From Bacteroidales bacterium (GTDB taxonomy: Bacteria; Bacteroidota; Bacteroidia; Bacteroidales; UBA932): DNA of 64,000 nucleotides. The notes under the pieces were generated by a model. The model had not been told where the DNA came from. It did no database searches and saw only the letters and a program-made list of their open reading frames with translations. The stretch's first letter is position 1. Every line of letters starts with the position of its first letter. Shown piece after piece: positions 1 through 8,157 of this stretch. The stretch covers positions 1 through 64,000 of the forward strand of contig JAGABI010000039.1 of NCBI GenBank assembly GCA_017614715.1. Direction: 5' to 3'. Made by a program: the position numbers and the translations under genes.

Positions 1-254
1 AGAACAGCCGAAGCTTGAAAGGGTGCGGAACGGTTTGAGTGAGAGAGCCGGTGCAAGCGATGGAAGCCGTGAGGCTTCCATCGTGCTATTTCGCAGCGCC
101 CAAAAATGCCGTTAAAAACGAGAGATGTCTGAGCGAAGGGGACGTCAGTACCCGGAGCGAGTCCTCGAGCTTAGGCATTTTTGTAGCGGAGAAAAGGCCA
201 CCGAACGGAATAGCGACGCACCCTTTGCAAGCGGAGGTTTCTGCCGTTTTTTTT
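1..254 (+). ncRNA. Candidate structured RNA or long structured leader upstream of rnz
   Basis: No credible protein is encoded here, but the strand folds strongly. GCTTGAAAGGGTGCG (13-27) pairs with CGCACCCTTTGCAAGC (217-232) as a 15-bp closing stem with one bulged G at 227. Inside it are a perfect 10-bp hairpin with a GTGA loop (59-82) and a perfect 10-bp pairing of 101-110 with 174-183. The segment ends in GGAGGTTTCTGCCG followed by eight T (247-254), as an intrinsic terminator would. Several frames stay open across it on both strands, so annotation pipelines may call false ORFs. It may start before the window. I do not recognise the RNA family. The 3' part (225-244) recurs on the other strand at 17197-17216. 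The T tract abuts the rnz promoter, so this is more likely a separate RNA than part of the rnz message. Confidence 0.42.
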
Positions 255-255
255 G

Positions 256-263
256 TACCTTCG
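256..263 (+). promoter_or_regulatory. Probable rnz -7 promoter element with ultra-short leader
   Basis: TACCTTCG matches the Bacteroidetes -7 consensus TAnnTTTG except for one base. It ends 5 nt before the rnz ATG at 269, so the message would be leaderless or nearly so. No clear -33 TTTG is visible; the T8 tract lies just upstream. Confidence 0.4.
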
Positions 264-268
264 CATTG

Positions 269-1192
269 ATGGAATTCTCTCTGATAACAATGGGGACGGC
301 GAGCGCGAGCGCCAATCCGGTGCGGCACACGAGCGCCCACGTGGTCACGGTGCACAACCACCGGTTTATGGTGGATTGCGGCGAGGGGTGCCAGATGTCG
401 CTGCAGCAGTGCGGAGTCCCCTTCTCCTGGATTGACAATATCCTGATTTCTCATCTGCATGGCGATCATCTGTTCGGCATCTTTGGCCTCCTGAGCACTA
501 TGGCTATGCAGGGGCGCACGGCGCCGATGTATATCTATGCCCCGGCTGGCTTTCAGGTAATCCTGGATTTCTTCAACGCCAATTTCGCCGACGGTGTGAA
601 GTATGATATCAATTTCAAACCGTTGGAGATGAAGGGGAAGGAGCAGATTATTGAGATGCGTAACTTGCTGGTGTATGCATTCCCGCTGAATCACCGGGTG
701 CCGACATTCGGCTTTCTGTTTGAGGAAAAGGCTCCGGCGCGCAATATCCGCAAGGAATTGATTGAGCGCGACAGCCTAACACTCACTGAGATTGGGGCGC
801 TGAAGAGGGGAGAGGATGTGAAGCGTGGCCGCAAGAAGTTGAAAGTGGAGGATTATACATACATCCCGTATTCTCCCCGCAGTCTGGCATACTGCTGCGA
901 TACGGCGCCGTTCCCGCAACTGGCCGGATGGATTAAAGGTGCAGACCTGATATATCACGACTCTACATACGAGGACGACTATGAAGATCACGCACAGAAG
1001 TACTGCCACTCCACCAGCCGGATGGCGGCGCAGACAGCCAAAGAGGCAGGCGCAAAACAGTTGATACTGGGCCACTTCTCCGCCCGTTACAAAGACTTGT
1101 CTCCCATGCTCGCCCAGGCCCGCGAAGTCTTCCCCGAAACCTACCTCGCAGAAGAGCAGCACAAATACCAGATCCCCCTCAATCGCACTTAA
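269..1192 (+). CDS. rnz: Ribonuclease Z (tRNA 3' endonuclease)
   Basis: A metallo-beta-lactamase-fold zinc nuclease that removes the 3' trailer from tRNA precursors, needed where CCA is not encoded (the tRNA in this window has no encoded CCA). The HLHGDH zinc motif is at residues 62-67. Further metal ligands are expected in NHRVP, the CCDTA segment and GHFSARY near the C-terminus. Length is 307 residues, normal for the short bacterial form. The frame is open further upstream to 125, but family similarity begins at MEFSLITMGT and the promoter lies between, so the start is placed at 269. The 3' end overlaps the convergent PIN-domain gene by 14 bp. Confidence 0.93.
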   Translation: MEFSLITMGTASASANPVRHTSAHVVTVHNHRFMVDCGEGCQMSLQQCGVPFSWIDNILISHLHGDHLFGIFGLLSTMAMQGRTAPMYIYAPAGFQVILDFFNANFADGVKYDINFKPLEMKGKEQIIEMRNLLVYAFPLNHRVPTFGFLFEEKAPARNIRKELIERDSLTLTEIGALKRGEDVKRGRKKLKVEDYTYIPYSPRSLAYCCDTAPFPQLAGWIKGADLIYHDSTYEDDYEDHAQKYCHSTSRMAAQTAKEAGAKQLILGHFSARYKDLSPMLAQAREVFPETYLAEEQHKYQIPLNRT

Positions 1193-1601
1193 TAACCCTG
1201 CTCAAGAACTCATCCGGTCTTATGACTGGTATGGGGCAGGAGGAGTAATCTTTGCAGTTGCGTGTGATAATCAAATCGCAGGAACCCTCCAGGGCAGACT
1301 GAACCTGCATCGCATCTTCAATGTCTGACATTGTGCCGTCAAGCATATTCATGACATGCTCATCGCGTGAAGGCAGGACTGATACTATTCCTGTCAGATT
1401 GCGGATTATTAGCTTTTTTGTCTCTGATGACACATTCTTGAGGACGTACGCAATGGTTGGTATTGACAGAACGGACATATAAAGATCCACAACCGAAGTC
1501 TCTCCGAGAGAAAGGATAGTGGCGGCATTATCGGTAAGTCCGGCATCGTTGCGGACAACAATCGCGTCCAGCAGCACGTTGGTATCAAGAAATACTTTCA
1601 T
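1179..1601 (-). CDS. PIN-domain toxin (VapC-like ribonuclease)
   Basis: A 140-residue single-domain PIN protein, probably a Mg-dependent RNase acting as the toxin of a type II toxin-antitoxin pair. The N-terminal strand carries FLDTNVLLD with the first catalytic Asp at residue 6. The central acidic cluster SDIEDAMQ (residues 92-99) and ITRNCKDY (Asp118) supply the remaining acidic residues. Its ATG overlaps the stop of the antitoxin gene by 4 bp (ATGA), so translation is probably coupled. Its own 3' end runs 14 bp into rnz on the other strand. The RNA target cannot be read from sequence. A non-toxin PIN role is possible, but the upstream partner makes TA the best reading. Confidence 0.8.
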   Translation of the reverse strand: MKVFLDTNVLLDAIVVRNDAGLTDNAATILSLGETSVVDLYMSVLSIPTIAYVLKNVSSETKKLIIRNLTGIVSVLPSRDEHVMNMLDGTMSDIEDAMQVQSALEGSCDLIITRNCKDYSSCPIPVIRPDEFLSRVIKCD

Positions 1602-1879
1602 CGCTCCAGAATATATTTAAGCCGTTCATCAGAGTTAATATCCTCCGGTTCGAATGAAACTGCTTTACAGATTGCTTTTATGTTGTCGGATATAGCCGGT
1701 TTGGGTACTTTCGGAAAAACAAGTCCGTCCAGCGACGGCATCAACCGGACAACCTTGAAACCATCGGCAGTTTCAATAATGTCGAATTCGGTGTGGCTGT
1801 CATATCCTTTATTCCGTACCAGCCTGGCCGGAATGACTAATGCTTTGCTGTTCCCCACCTGTATGAGTTTGTGAGACAT
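1598..1879 (-). CDS. AbrB/MazE-like antitoxin
   Basis: A 93-residue protein whose N-terminal half (HKLIQVGNSKALVIPARL...FDIIETADGFKVV) has the swapped-hairpin AbrB/SpoVT pattern used for DNA binding. The acidic C-terminal tail (EPEDINSDERLKYILER) would bind and block the PIN toxin encoded next. An ATG at 1906 also opens the frame, but it lies inside the likely -7 box (1900-1907), so the ATG at 1879 is chosen. Operon: antitoxin then toxin, overlapping by 4 bp. Autoregulation is suggested by the palindrome over the transcription start and by upstream direct repeats. Confidence 0.75.
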   Translation of the reverse strand: MSHKLIQVGNSKALVIPARLVRNKGYDSHTEFDIIETADGFKVVRLMPSLDGLVFPKVPKPAISDNIKAICKAVSFEPEDINSDERLKYILER

Positions 1880-1892
1880 GTCTGATAATCTA

Positions 1893-1941
1893 GTTTGCGC
1901 AAACATACAAATAATTATAACAAATTTAAAATAATTATAAC
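1893..1941 (-). promoter_or_regulatory. Promoter/operator of the toxin-antitoxin operon
   Basis: On the minus strand TATGTTTG (1907-1900) is a full match to the -7 consensus. The perfect 12-bp palindrome GTTTGCGCAAAC (1893-1904) overlaps the -7 box and the expected start of transcription. Two exact 11-bp direct repeats, ATAATTATAAC at 1911-1921 and 1931-1941, lie upstream at a 20-bp period, two helical turns. Together these look like an autoregulatory operator, as expected for a TA operon (inference). The remaining intergenic DNA, 1942-2119, shows nothing I can name. Confidence 0.5.
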
Positions 1942-2119
1942 TGGTTTATCTGCACAAATATCTACAAAGAACCTTTCCAAAACAGAAATGTTCAGACTTT
2001 CTTGCGTTTGCGTTCTGTTTTAAAACCCTCTTGAGTCTAAATTGTTGATAAAGAGACGTTTTTGCTGTTCGATATTGTGCCTGAGAAACAAGCAATGTAC
2101 AATTTCGAAAAGACAATCT

Positions 2120-3169
2120 CTATTTGGAAGCTTTTTTGCGGGTATTTAGGGCGCTGTGGTAGCGGCGGGCGTTCTCAAGATGGCCGGCGAGGTTGGTGGC
2201 AAAGCGGTGCTGGCCGTTGAAGTTCTCGTGTGCGCAGAAATAGAGATAATTATGATGCTCATAGTTCAATACGGCATCTATCGCAACTTTTGTGGGAGTG
2301 GTGATTGGCCCGGGCGGGAGCCCCTTGTTCTTGTAGGTATTGTACGGTGAATTCACCTGCAGGTGCTTGTTGAGGATACGCTTTAGCGAAGGGTCGTTCA
2401 CGGCGTATTTCACTGTGGGGTCGGCCTGCAGGGGCATCCCTATCTTGAGACGGTTAATATAGACTCCGGCGATTGTTGGCATCTCCGGCTCGTATTTGGT
2501 CTCTTCTATAACTATGGATGCCAGGGTTATCACCTCTTCGCGGGTGAGTCCCGCCTCCTGTGCCTTGGCTGTGCGGCTCTTGTTCCAGAATGCCTCGTAT
2601 TCCTTCCACAGGCGGTCCAGTAATTGCAGCGGAGTGGCGGTCCAGTAAACCTCGTATGTGTCTGGTAGGAACATTGCCAGGTAGGTGGCTTTGTTGAAGC
2701 CGTGCGCCTCCATAATCTCCTTGTCGTCCATCGCCTCCCGGATCTGGGCGGGAGAGGCCTCCATCTGCTGCCCCATCAGCCTGGACATCTTGTTGAGGTC
2801 GCGTACGTGGGGTTTTATGATCAGCCTTACCGGCGTTTGCCATCCGTAAGCGAACACCCTCACGAGCTGCTTGTTGGTGAGCCCTCCCGCAAGGCAGTAG
2901 TGACCCGGTTTGAAGTTCTTGTCCAGTTTCATGTGCTCCGCCGCATGCTTGAATGTAGCCATATTCTTCACGGAACCGCTGGCTGCAACCGAATCCAGAA
3001 GCCCCTGGAAATCGGTGGCGTGGTAGATGTTTACAGGGGCGCCGCCCGCAACGGTGTTGGCGCGCCTGTAGGTCATGTAGTAGAACGCCCCGCAGGCGAG
3101 CAGCACCACGGCAATCAGCGCTATCCCGGCTATGACCGGCACGCTGCTGGACTTGGTCTTCTTTTTCAT
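2120..3169 (-). CDS. mltG: Endolytic murein transglycosylase MltG (YceG-like)
   Basis: An inner-membrane enzyme that cleaves nascent glycan strands and so sets peptidoglycan chain length. It has a basic N-terminus and one membrane helix (residues about 11-33), then a periplasmic YceG domain with the family core LASIV (216-220), AGVYINRL, MPLQADPTVKYA, NSPYNTYKNKGLPPGPI and a C-terminal GHLENARRYHS. Length of 349 is typical. The usual ASIVExE segment reads ASIVIEET at 217-224: the later Glu is kept and the earlier one is Ile. The start codon overlaps the stop of the upstream glucosaminidase gene (TAATG), so two cell-wall lytic enzymes are translationally coupled. Confidence 0.9.
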   Translation of the reverse strand: MKKKTKSSSVPVIAGIALIAVVLLACGAFYYMTYRRANTVAGGAPVNIYHATDFQGLLDSVAASGSVKNMATFKHAAEHMKLDKNFKPGHYCLAGGLTNKQLVRVFAYGWQTPVRLIIKPHVRDLNKMSRLMGQQMEASPAQIREAMDDKEIMEAHGFNKATYLAMFLPDTYEVYWTATPLQLLDRLWKEYEAFWNKSRTAKAQEAGLTREEVITLASIVIEETKYEPEMPTIAGVYINRLKIGMPLQADPTVKYAVNDPSLKRILNKHLQVNSPYNTYKNKGLPPGPITTPTKVAIDAVLNYEHHNYLYFCAHENFNGQHRFATNLAGHLENARRYHSALNTRKKASK

Positions 3170-4158
3170 TATTGTACCTTGCGCAGATTAATAATGCTCC
3201 CCACCTCCGGTTCCTTGCCGGGAGTCATGTTGTTATACTTATAAAGTTTCTTGAGTTTCACGGCAAACCGCTGGGACATGGAATACATTGTTTCCCCCTC
3301 CTCAACCACATGCTTGGCCAGGTCTTTTGTACTCTGGTTGCGTTTGGGTTCCAGATACACAATAGAGCCCGCGGGGATTGTGTGGTCTTTCTTGACGTCG
3401 TTGAAACGCATCAGCTCCCGCTTGAACAGGTTGAACTGCCGCGCCAGCGAGGCGTAATCCTCCGTGCCGTTCGCTATGATATACACCAGGCCGTGCTTCT
3501 CGTAGAATGTATACTCAATTACCACACTGCCGAGGCTGTTGGGACGGAAAGATGCCGGCGGCTCTACCTGGCGCGGGCGCTCCAGGGTAGAGGGGGAAGG
3601 GGGGAGCACAATCTTGCCGTCGGGCGATTTGCCGCCGGCATAGTCGTATTGGTATAGCTTGTAGTCCTCAATAATCTTTATCAGTTTGTCTGCGTACGCA
3701 GGGTCGGTGGCATAACCCGCCTTTTTCAGCCCCATTGCCCAGCCCTTGTAGTCGGAGGTCTCCAGGTCAAAGAGAAATGCATACCGGTCGTTGTAGCGCA
3801 AAAAGTCGGAGTGGTCGCTGAAAGACTGCTCCGCATTGTCGTAGCTGCGGAAACACTCCCCCTTAAGGTCGTCGTCATGACGGATTATAGGCCCCCGCCA
3901 GTTGTGGCATTTGATGCCAAAGTGGTTGTTGGCCTCCACCGCGAGGCGTGAGGTGCCGTTAGACGACTCCAGCGCCGCCTGCGCCAGGGTGATGCTGGCC
4001 GGGACGCCGCTGGCCGCCATCTGGTCCATAGCTACATCGCGCCACCGGCGGATATACTGTTCACGCAGGTCGTCCCCCTTTGCCCAAGTACATGTAAGCA
4101 GAAGGACGGCGGAGAATATAAATCGGGCAAGTATTTTCACGTAATTAAAGTTTATCAT
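3169..4158 (-). CDS. Glucosaminidase-type peptidoglycan hydrolase with LysM
   Basis: An exported murein hydrolase of 329 residues. A signal peptide-like hydrophobic segment (residues about 8-27) is followed by an N-acetylglucosaminidase domain (about 40-165) with ITLAQAALESS, the Glu at about 64 being the expected catalytic acid, and NNHFGIKCHNW. A Pro-rich spacer follows. The C-terminal half carries LysM-like sequence (about 280-325: VVEEGETMYSMSQRFAVKLKKLYKYNN split over the repeat) for glycan binding. The frame begins at a TTG at 4173, but the ATG at 4158 gives the better signal peptide and the likely -7 box lies between them. First gene of an operon with mltG. Confidence 0.85.
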   Translation of the reverse strand: MINFNYVKILARFIFSAVLLLTCTWAKGDDLREQYIRRWRDVAMDQMAASGVPASITLAQAALESSNGTSRLAVEANNHFGIKCHNWRGPIIRHDDDLKGECFRSYDNAEQSFSDHSDFLRYNDRYAFLFDLETSDYKGWAMGLKKAGYATDPAYADKLIKIIEDYKLYQYDYAGGKSPDGKIVLPPSPSTLERPRQVEPPASFRPNSLGSVVIEYTFYEKHGLVYIIANGTEDYASLARQFNLFKRELMRFNDVKKDHTIPAGSIVYLEPKRNQSTKDLAKHVVEEGETMYSMSQRFAVKLKKLYKYNNMTPGKEPEVGSIINLRKVQ

Positions 4159-4160
4159 AA

Positions 4161-4168
4161 CAAATTTA
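4161..4168 (-). promoter_or_regulatory. Possible -7 element directly at the glucosaminidase ATG
   Basis: TAAATTTG on the minus strand matches TAnnTTTG and ends 2 nt before the ATG at 4158. If it is the real -7 box, transcription would start at or inside the first codons, so either the message is leaderless or this match is fortuitous in AT-rich DNA. Confidence 0.3.
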
Positions 4169-4221
4169 ATCAAAAAGTCGTAAATTAGCCTTTCGAATAA
4201 GACAATTAAACACTTATTGAT

Positions 4222-4764
4222 ATGTTAGCACTAGTTATTATCATTGCCCTGCTGGTATTGGTGGGGGTTTACATCTTCAATACGCAGCGCAGTCTGGTCA
4301 ATCTGGACGAGATGGCCAACAACGCGCTCAACCAGATTTCTGTGCAGCAGAACAGCCGCTGGGATGCAATCAGCAGCCTGGTTGCGATGACCGAGAAATA
4401 CTCCAAGCACGAGCACGATACCTTGGTGGAGGTTATCGGCCAGCGCACCAAGGCCACTACGGCAGAAGAGATCAACGCACAGGAGAATGCATTTTCCGGC
4501 GTGCTCGGCCGCTTGCTGGCAGTGAGCGAACGTTATCCTGAACTGAAGGCCGACGCCATGTTCCAGAAGACTATGGACTCCATTAACGAATATGAGAACC
4601 TGGTCCGCACCAGCCGTATGGTTTATAACGACAGCGTAACCAAGATCAACCGCATGGTTCGCCAGTGGCCAAGCTCTTTCGTTGCAAGCCTTCTCCACTT
4701 TGGCAAGAGGGAGTATCTCGAGGTGGAGGACAAGAAGAAAGATATGCCCCCTATCAACGTCTAA
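4222..4764 (+). CDS. lemA: LemA family protein
   Basis: A 180-residue LemA-family membrane-anchored helical protein. An N-terminal membrane helix (residues about 2-18) is followed by the family signature YIFNTQRSLVNLDEMANNALNQISVQ and a four-helix bundle ending in ENLVRTSRMVYNDSVTKINRMV and a VxxxPSSFVA-like segment. The biochemical role is unknown; members often accompany TPM-domain or protease genes, which are absent here. It is divergent from the murein hydrolase operon with a 63-bp shared upstream region and has only a weak -7-like TTAGCCTTTCG about 4185-4195. Its stop overlaps the convergent WbqC-like stop by 4 bp. Confidence 0.88.
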   Translation: MLALVIIIALLVLVGVYIFNTQRSLVNLDEMANNALNQISVQQNSRWDAISSLVAMTEKYSKHEHDTLVEVIGQRTKATTAEEINAQENAFSGVLGRLLAVSERYPELKADAMFQKTMDSINEYENLVRTSRMVYNDSVTKINRMVRQWPSSFVASLLHFGKREYLEVEDKKKDMPPINV

Positions 4765-5369
4765 AGATAGCTGGTGGCCTGCGGACCTTCGCAGAAGAGC
4801 AGATCTATTATCGAGAGGTTGGGGATGAAAGCCATCCTCCCGGCGAATACCTGAAAGTATTCTTTGAAAGGGGAGCCTGCGGGCTCCCTTTTTGGGTGTA
4901 TGGCTTCCCGCAGGTCTGTTACCCCTTGCGCGGCAGCGCCCCAGTCACCCGTGATGCTGAATTCTGTTCGCAGGTTCATCATCGCGGCAATGCGTGCCGC
5001 GAGTTCATAATTGAGGTCAAAGAGAAAGGTGTGCCGTTTAGCGAGTATCTCCGCGATGCCGTCCCAGTAGTATTCATAGAATGGGGATGGGCCGTATGCG
5101 GTGGATATGGCATGGCAATGGGTGTGCAGCCAGTTTTTGCTGTAATCAATCCGGATATCCCTTATCAACCGGCTTCCGGCATGAAGGATGGGGAGTTGCA
5201 GCGTCTGCGGCCCGCTGGCGGTGCATATTACGCAACGGTTGCGGTATGACTGCTTCTGGAACGTCTCGCACCCCTCTATCTGCACCTGTCCGTATCTGGC
5301 AGCTGCGCGGAACCAATCCACCGGCGGCAGGTATGCGGTGGTAAGCAATACTGAGCTATTCACCTCCAC
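4761..5369 (-). CDS. WbqC-like family protein
   Basis: Similar to the WbqC family, often found with O-antigen or polysaccharide genes and of unproven enzymatic function. Recognisable features: LLTTAYLPPVDWF near the N-terminus, a FQKQSYRNRCVI segment, LPILH, and a long middle rich in aromatic residues. The frame extends to 5450, but that part overlaps lpxA. The lpxA stop region provides GTG codons at 5369 and 5363 beside a GGAGG-like sequence, so a GTG start with about 14 bp overlap is proposed; the exact codon is uncertain. It is the last gene of lpxD-lpxC-lpxA-wbqC-like, which suggests a role in the envelope. Confidence 0.72.
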   Translation of the reverse strand: MEVNSSVLLTTAYLPPVDWFRAAARYGQVQIEGCETFQKQSYRNRCVICTASGPQTLQLPILHAGSRLIRDIRIDYSKNWLHTHCHAISTAYGPSPFYEYYWDGIAEILAKRHTFLFDLNYELAARIAAMMNLRTEFSITGDWGAAAQGVTDLREAIHPKREPAGSPFKEYFQVFAGRMAFIPNLSIIDLLFCEGPQATSYL

Positions 5370-6144
5370 GGCGGCAGATGCCCCGCTTGGAGGCGCGGAT
5401 AAAATCGGTGATGATTTTGGCGTGCTTACCATCCGGGAAAAACTCGTCAATTATGCGCAGTGCATCAGAGACGTTGTTGTTCTCTTCGTATATAATCTTG
5501 TACACGCTCTTGATTTCATCTATCTCGGCGTTGGAGAATCCGCGGCGGCGGAGGCCTATCGCATTAATCCCCTCGTACACTATAGGATGGCCCGCAGAGA
5601 GGATGTATGGCGGGATATCCTTGGCTACGCCGCTGGCGCCCCCCACCATTGCGTGGGCGCCGATATGGGTAAACTGGTGCACCATTGTGCCGCCACCCAC
5701 GATTGCCCAGTCATCCATATCTGTTTCTCCCGCCAATCCGACGTGGCTCACTACTATGCAGTGATTGCCGATTCGGCAGTCGTGCGCAATGTGGGCGTAT
5801 GACATGATAAGGCAATCGTTGCCGATTTTTGTGAGACGTTTGCCGCTGGCGGCTGTGCCGCGGTTGATTGTGGCGCATTCGCGGACGGTTGTCCTGTCGC
5901 CAATCTCTACCCAGCTCTCCTCGCCGTCAAACTTGAGGTCCTGGGGGATGGCGCCAATTACGGCTCCGGGGAAAACCTTGCATTCGCGGCCAAGTTTGAC
6001 ATAATCATAGATGGTGGCGTTGGGGCCGATATGGCATCCGTCGCCGATCTCTACGTTGGCGGCGATATAGCTGAATGGTTCAATCACCACATCTTTGCCT
6101 ATTTTGGCGTCGGGGTGTATGTAAGAGAGATTGTTGGCGCTCAT
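5356..6144 (-). CDS. lpxA: UDP-N-acetylglucosamine O-acyltransferase
   Basis: First enzyme of lipid A synthesis: moves a 3-hydroxyacyl chain from ACP to UDP-GlcNAc in the cytoplasm. The N-terminal two thirds are left-handed beta-helix hexapeptide repeats (for example IGDGCHIGPNATI). The catalytic segment YAHIAHDC has the expected general-base His at about 121. The C-terminal helical domain starts at about 190 with GINAIGLRRRGFSNAEI. Length of 262 is typical. The start overlaps the lpxC stop by 4 bp (ATGA) and the stop region overlaps the WbqC-like gene. Confidence 0.95.
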   Translation of the reverse strand: MSANNLSYIHPDAKIGKDVVIEPFSYIAANVEIGDGCHIGPNATIYDYVKLGRECKVFPGAVIGAIPQDLKFDGEESWVEIGDRTTVRECATINRGTAASGKRLTKIGNDCLIMSYAHIAHDCRIGNHCIVVSHVGLAGETDMDDWAIVGGGTMVHQFTHIGAHAMVGGASGVAKDIPPYILSAGHPIVYEGINAIGLRRRGFSNAEIDEIKSVYKIIYEENNNVSDALRIIDEFFPDGKHAKIITDFIRASKRGICRRGGE

Positions 6145-7052
6145 AATAACTTCAGGATATCAGATTGCAGCAGCGATTTGCACACTGCCGTGTTGATTCG
6201 GTGTCCCGTTTTGCCCGCAATAATTGTGCCCTTCATGGGGGCACCGAGCAATGCGAAATCGCCAATCATGTCCAGCATCTTGTGCCGGACTATCTCGTCC
6301 GGGAAGTGCAGGTGCAGGTTGTTGAGGTAGCCCTCGTGTACCTTCAGGTGCTCCGCGTGAAACAGTCCTTGCATACGTTCCAGGGTGGCGTTATCCACCG
6401 GATGCTCCACAATAACGATGGCGTTGTCCAGGTCACCCCCCTTGATAAGCCCCTTGCTTGCCAGAAATTCCAGCTCATGGAAGAAGCAGAAGGTACGGCA
6501 GGGGGCAATCTGGGTGGCGTAATCTACCGTAGCATCGTATTTGAAACGCTGCACTCCCAGTACCTTTGAGTTGAAATCCACTGTAAGTTGCATCTCGCAT
6601 TCTTCTGCGGGGTAGATGTCTATTGTGGCGCCGCTTGCGTCATCTTCAAAGTGGAATGGCCGCTCCAGCACCAGGTAGCGCCGTCCGGCAGGCTGCCCGG
6701 CAAGACCGTCGGCGAGGATGGCTTTCACATAGGGGAGGGCGCTGCCGTCCAGTATGGGGACCTCGGGGCCGTCAATATCCACCGTCATGTTGTCCACGCC
6801 CAATGCGGCTGCGGCGCTCATGAGATGCTCTATTGTGCTAACAGAAGCCCCGTTACAGCTGATTGTGGTGCCGCGTTCGGTGGAGGTGACATTGGTGGCC
6901 AGCGCCTTCACAACAGCATCGCCGCCGATGTCGGTGCGGCGGAAACGGATGCCGGAGAAGGGCTCTGCGGGACGGATTGTCATGGTTGTCACCGCTCCGG
7001 TGTGGAGGCCCTTGCCGTAAAAGGTATATGACTTTCTAAGAGTGTGCTGCAT
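6141..7052 (-). CDS. lpxC: UDP-3-O-acyl-N-acetylglucosamine deacetylase, without FabZ
   Basis: Zinc amidase that commits UDP-GlcNAc to lipid A. Zinc ligands and catalytic residues are visible: STIEHLMSA (His76), [10 protein letters not shown] (His257, Asp261) and KTGHRINT (His284). At 303 residues this is a stand-alone LpxC. In many Bacteroidetes lpxC is fused to a C-terminal fabZ dehydratase of about 150 residues; here the protein ends right after the LpxC fold and lpxA begins with a 4-bp overlap, so there is no room for a lost FabZ remnant. It overlaps lpxD by 17 bp. Confidence 0.95.
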   Translation of the reverse strand: MQHTLRKSYTFYGKGLHTGAVTTMTIRPAEPFSGIRFRRTDIGGDAVVKALATNVTSTERGTTISCNGASVSTIEHLMSAAAALGVDNMTVDIDGPEVPILDGSALPYVKAILADGLAGQPAGRRYLVLERPFHFEDDASGATIDIYPAEECEMQLTVDFNSKVLGVQRFKYDATVDYATQIAPCRTFCFFHELEFLASKGLIKGGDLDNAIVIVEHPVDNATLERMQGLFHAEHLKVHEGYLNNLHLHFPDEIVRHKMLDMIGDFALLGAPMKGTIIAGKTGHRINTAVCKSLLQSDILKLL

Positions 7053-8073
7053 CTGAATCGGTAGTGGTGGGTTTTGTCTCGCCGCTCTTCTTGAATGCAG
7101 AATAGGAGCGCATATAATGCATATAAGTCATCGCAGGATAGCCCATCAGGCTCTGTCCCGGAGTTCTCCAGTCCTTCATGAGTCCGGTTTTGGCGGCGAA
7201 GGTGGTGTTGGGGGCGATGGTGATGTGTCCGCCTATGCCGCACTGCCCGCCAAAGACGCAATGCTCCCCTATATGGGCGCTGCCGGCGATGCCGGTCTGC
7301 CCGGCTATCACCGTGTCGGAACCTATCTCGACGTTGTGCGCCACCATTATAAGGTCGTCGAGCTTCACGCCTCGGCGGACTATTGTAGAGCCCATGGTGG
7401 CGCGGTCGATGCAGGTGTTGGCCCCGATTTCTACGTTATCTTCAATAACCACGTTGCCGGTCTGTTGTATTTTTTTGTAGGTCCCGTCTTCGAGAGGGGC
7501 GAATCCGAAGCCGTCGGCGCCTATCACGCAGCCGGAGTGCAGTATGCAGTTGTCACCTATCACGCAGTCGTGGTAAACCTTTACGCCGGGGTAGATGGTG
7601 ACATTGTCGCCGACCTTTACATTATTCCCGATATAGACCTGGGGATATATCTGGCAGTCGCGTCCGACCTTTGCTCCGCGCTCAATCACAGTATATTCGC
7701 CAATCCACGTGCCGCGTTTCACCTTTCCTCGGACCGAGTGTCTGTAGCTGAAAAAGCGTGCGATGCGGTTGCCCTTTTTGCGCGAGCGCTTGAGGGAGGA
7801 GAACCACTCCAGCAGGCTGGCCACCGACTGGTAGGCATCGTCCACCGCAATCATGGTGGCGTTTACCTTCTCTTTCGGGGTGAAGGAGCGGTTTACCAGC
7901 ACGACGCTAGCGCCGGTGGTGTAAAGGTATTTTTCATATTTGGGATTAGCCAGGAAACAGATGTTGCCGGCCTTGCCGTATTCAATCCTGGCGGGAGAGG
8001 ATACCGTCACGTCGGGATCCCCTATGATGTCGCCGCCCAGCTGCCCGGCAATTTCCCTCGCTGTTAATTTCAT
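7036..8073 (-). CDS. lpxD: UDP-3-O-acylglucosamine N-acyltransferase
   Basis: Third lipid A enzyme, adding the N-linked acyl chain to UDP-3-O-acyl-GlcN. An N-terminal uridine-binding domain (residues 1 to about 95; [13 protein letters not shown]) is followed by hexapeptide repeats (about 100-310) with the catalytic His in MVAHNVEIG, and a C-terminal helix ([20 protein letters not shown]). The frame opens at 8181, but the ATG at 8073 (MKLTAREIA) matches the family start; length 345. First gene of the lpxD-lpxC-lpxA-wbqC-like operon. A -7-like TACCTTAG occurs upstream with one mismatch. Confidence 0.94.
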   Translation of the reverse strand: MKLTAREIAGQLGGDIIGDPDVTVSSPARIEYGKAGNICFLANPKYEKYLYTTGASVVLVNRSFTPKEKVNATMIAVDDAYQSVASLLEWFSSLKRSRKKGNRIARFFSYRHSVRGKVKRGTWIGEYTVIERGAKVGRDCQIYPQVYIGNNVKVGDNVTIYPGVKVYHDCVIGDNCILHSGCVIGADGFGFAPLEDGTYKKIQQTGNVVIEDNVEIGANTCIDRATMGSTIVRRGVKLDDLIMVAHNVEIGSDTVIAGQTGIAGSAHIGEHCVFGGQCGIGGHITIAPNTTFAAKTGLMKDWRTPGQSLMGYPAMTYMHYMRSYSAFKKSGETKPTTTDSDAAHS

Positions 8074-8115
8074 TTGAGTCAAAGTGTTGAAAAACGCGTG
8101 GCTAAGGTAATAAAA

Positions 8116-8147
8116 TTTGCACAATAAACTCCGATGGACTATATTTG
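8116..8147 (+). promoter_or_regulatory. Consensus promoter of the rimP-nusA-infB operon
   Basis: TTTG at 8116-8119, a 20-nt spacer, then TATATTTG at 8140-8147: a perfect Bacteroidetes sigma promoter. Transcription should start near 8153, just before the leader hairpin at 8158. Confidence 0.8.
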
Positions 8148-8157
8148 CGCTCGAATT

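Noticed and set aside
39..269. Frames open upstream of rnz on both strands, including an N-terminal extension of rnz from 125
   Set aside because: The segment is explained by RNA-like inverted repeats, rnz family similarity starts at 269 and a -7 box lies just before it; several frames are open at once, which is not what a coding region shows.
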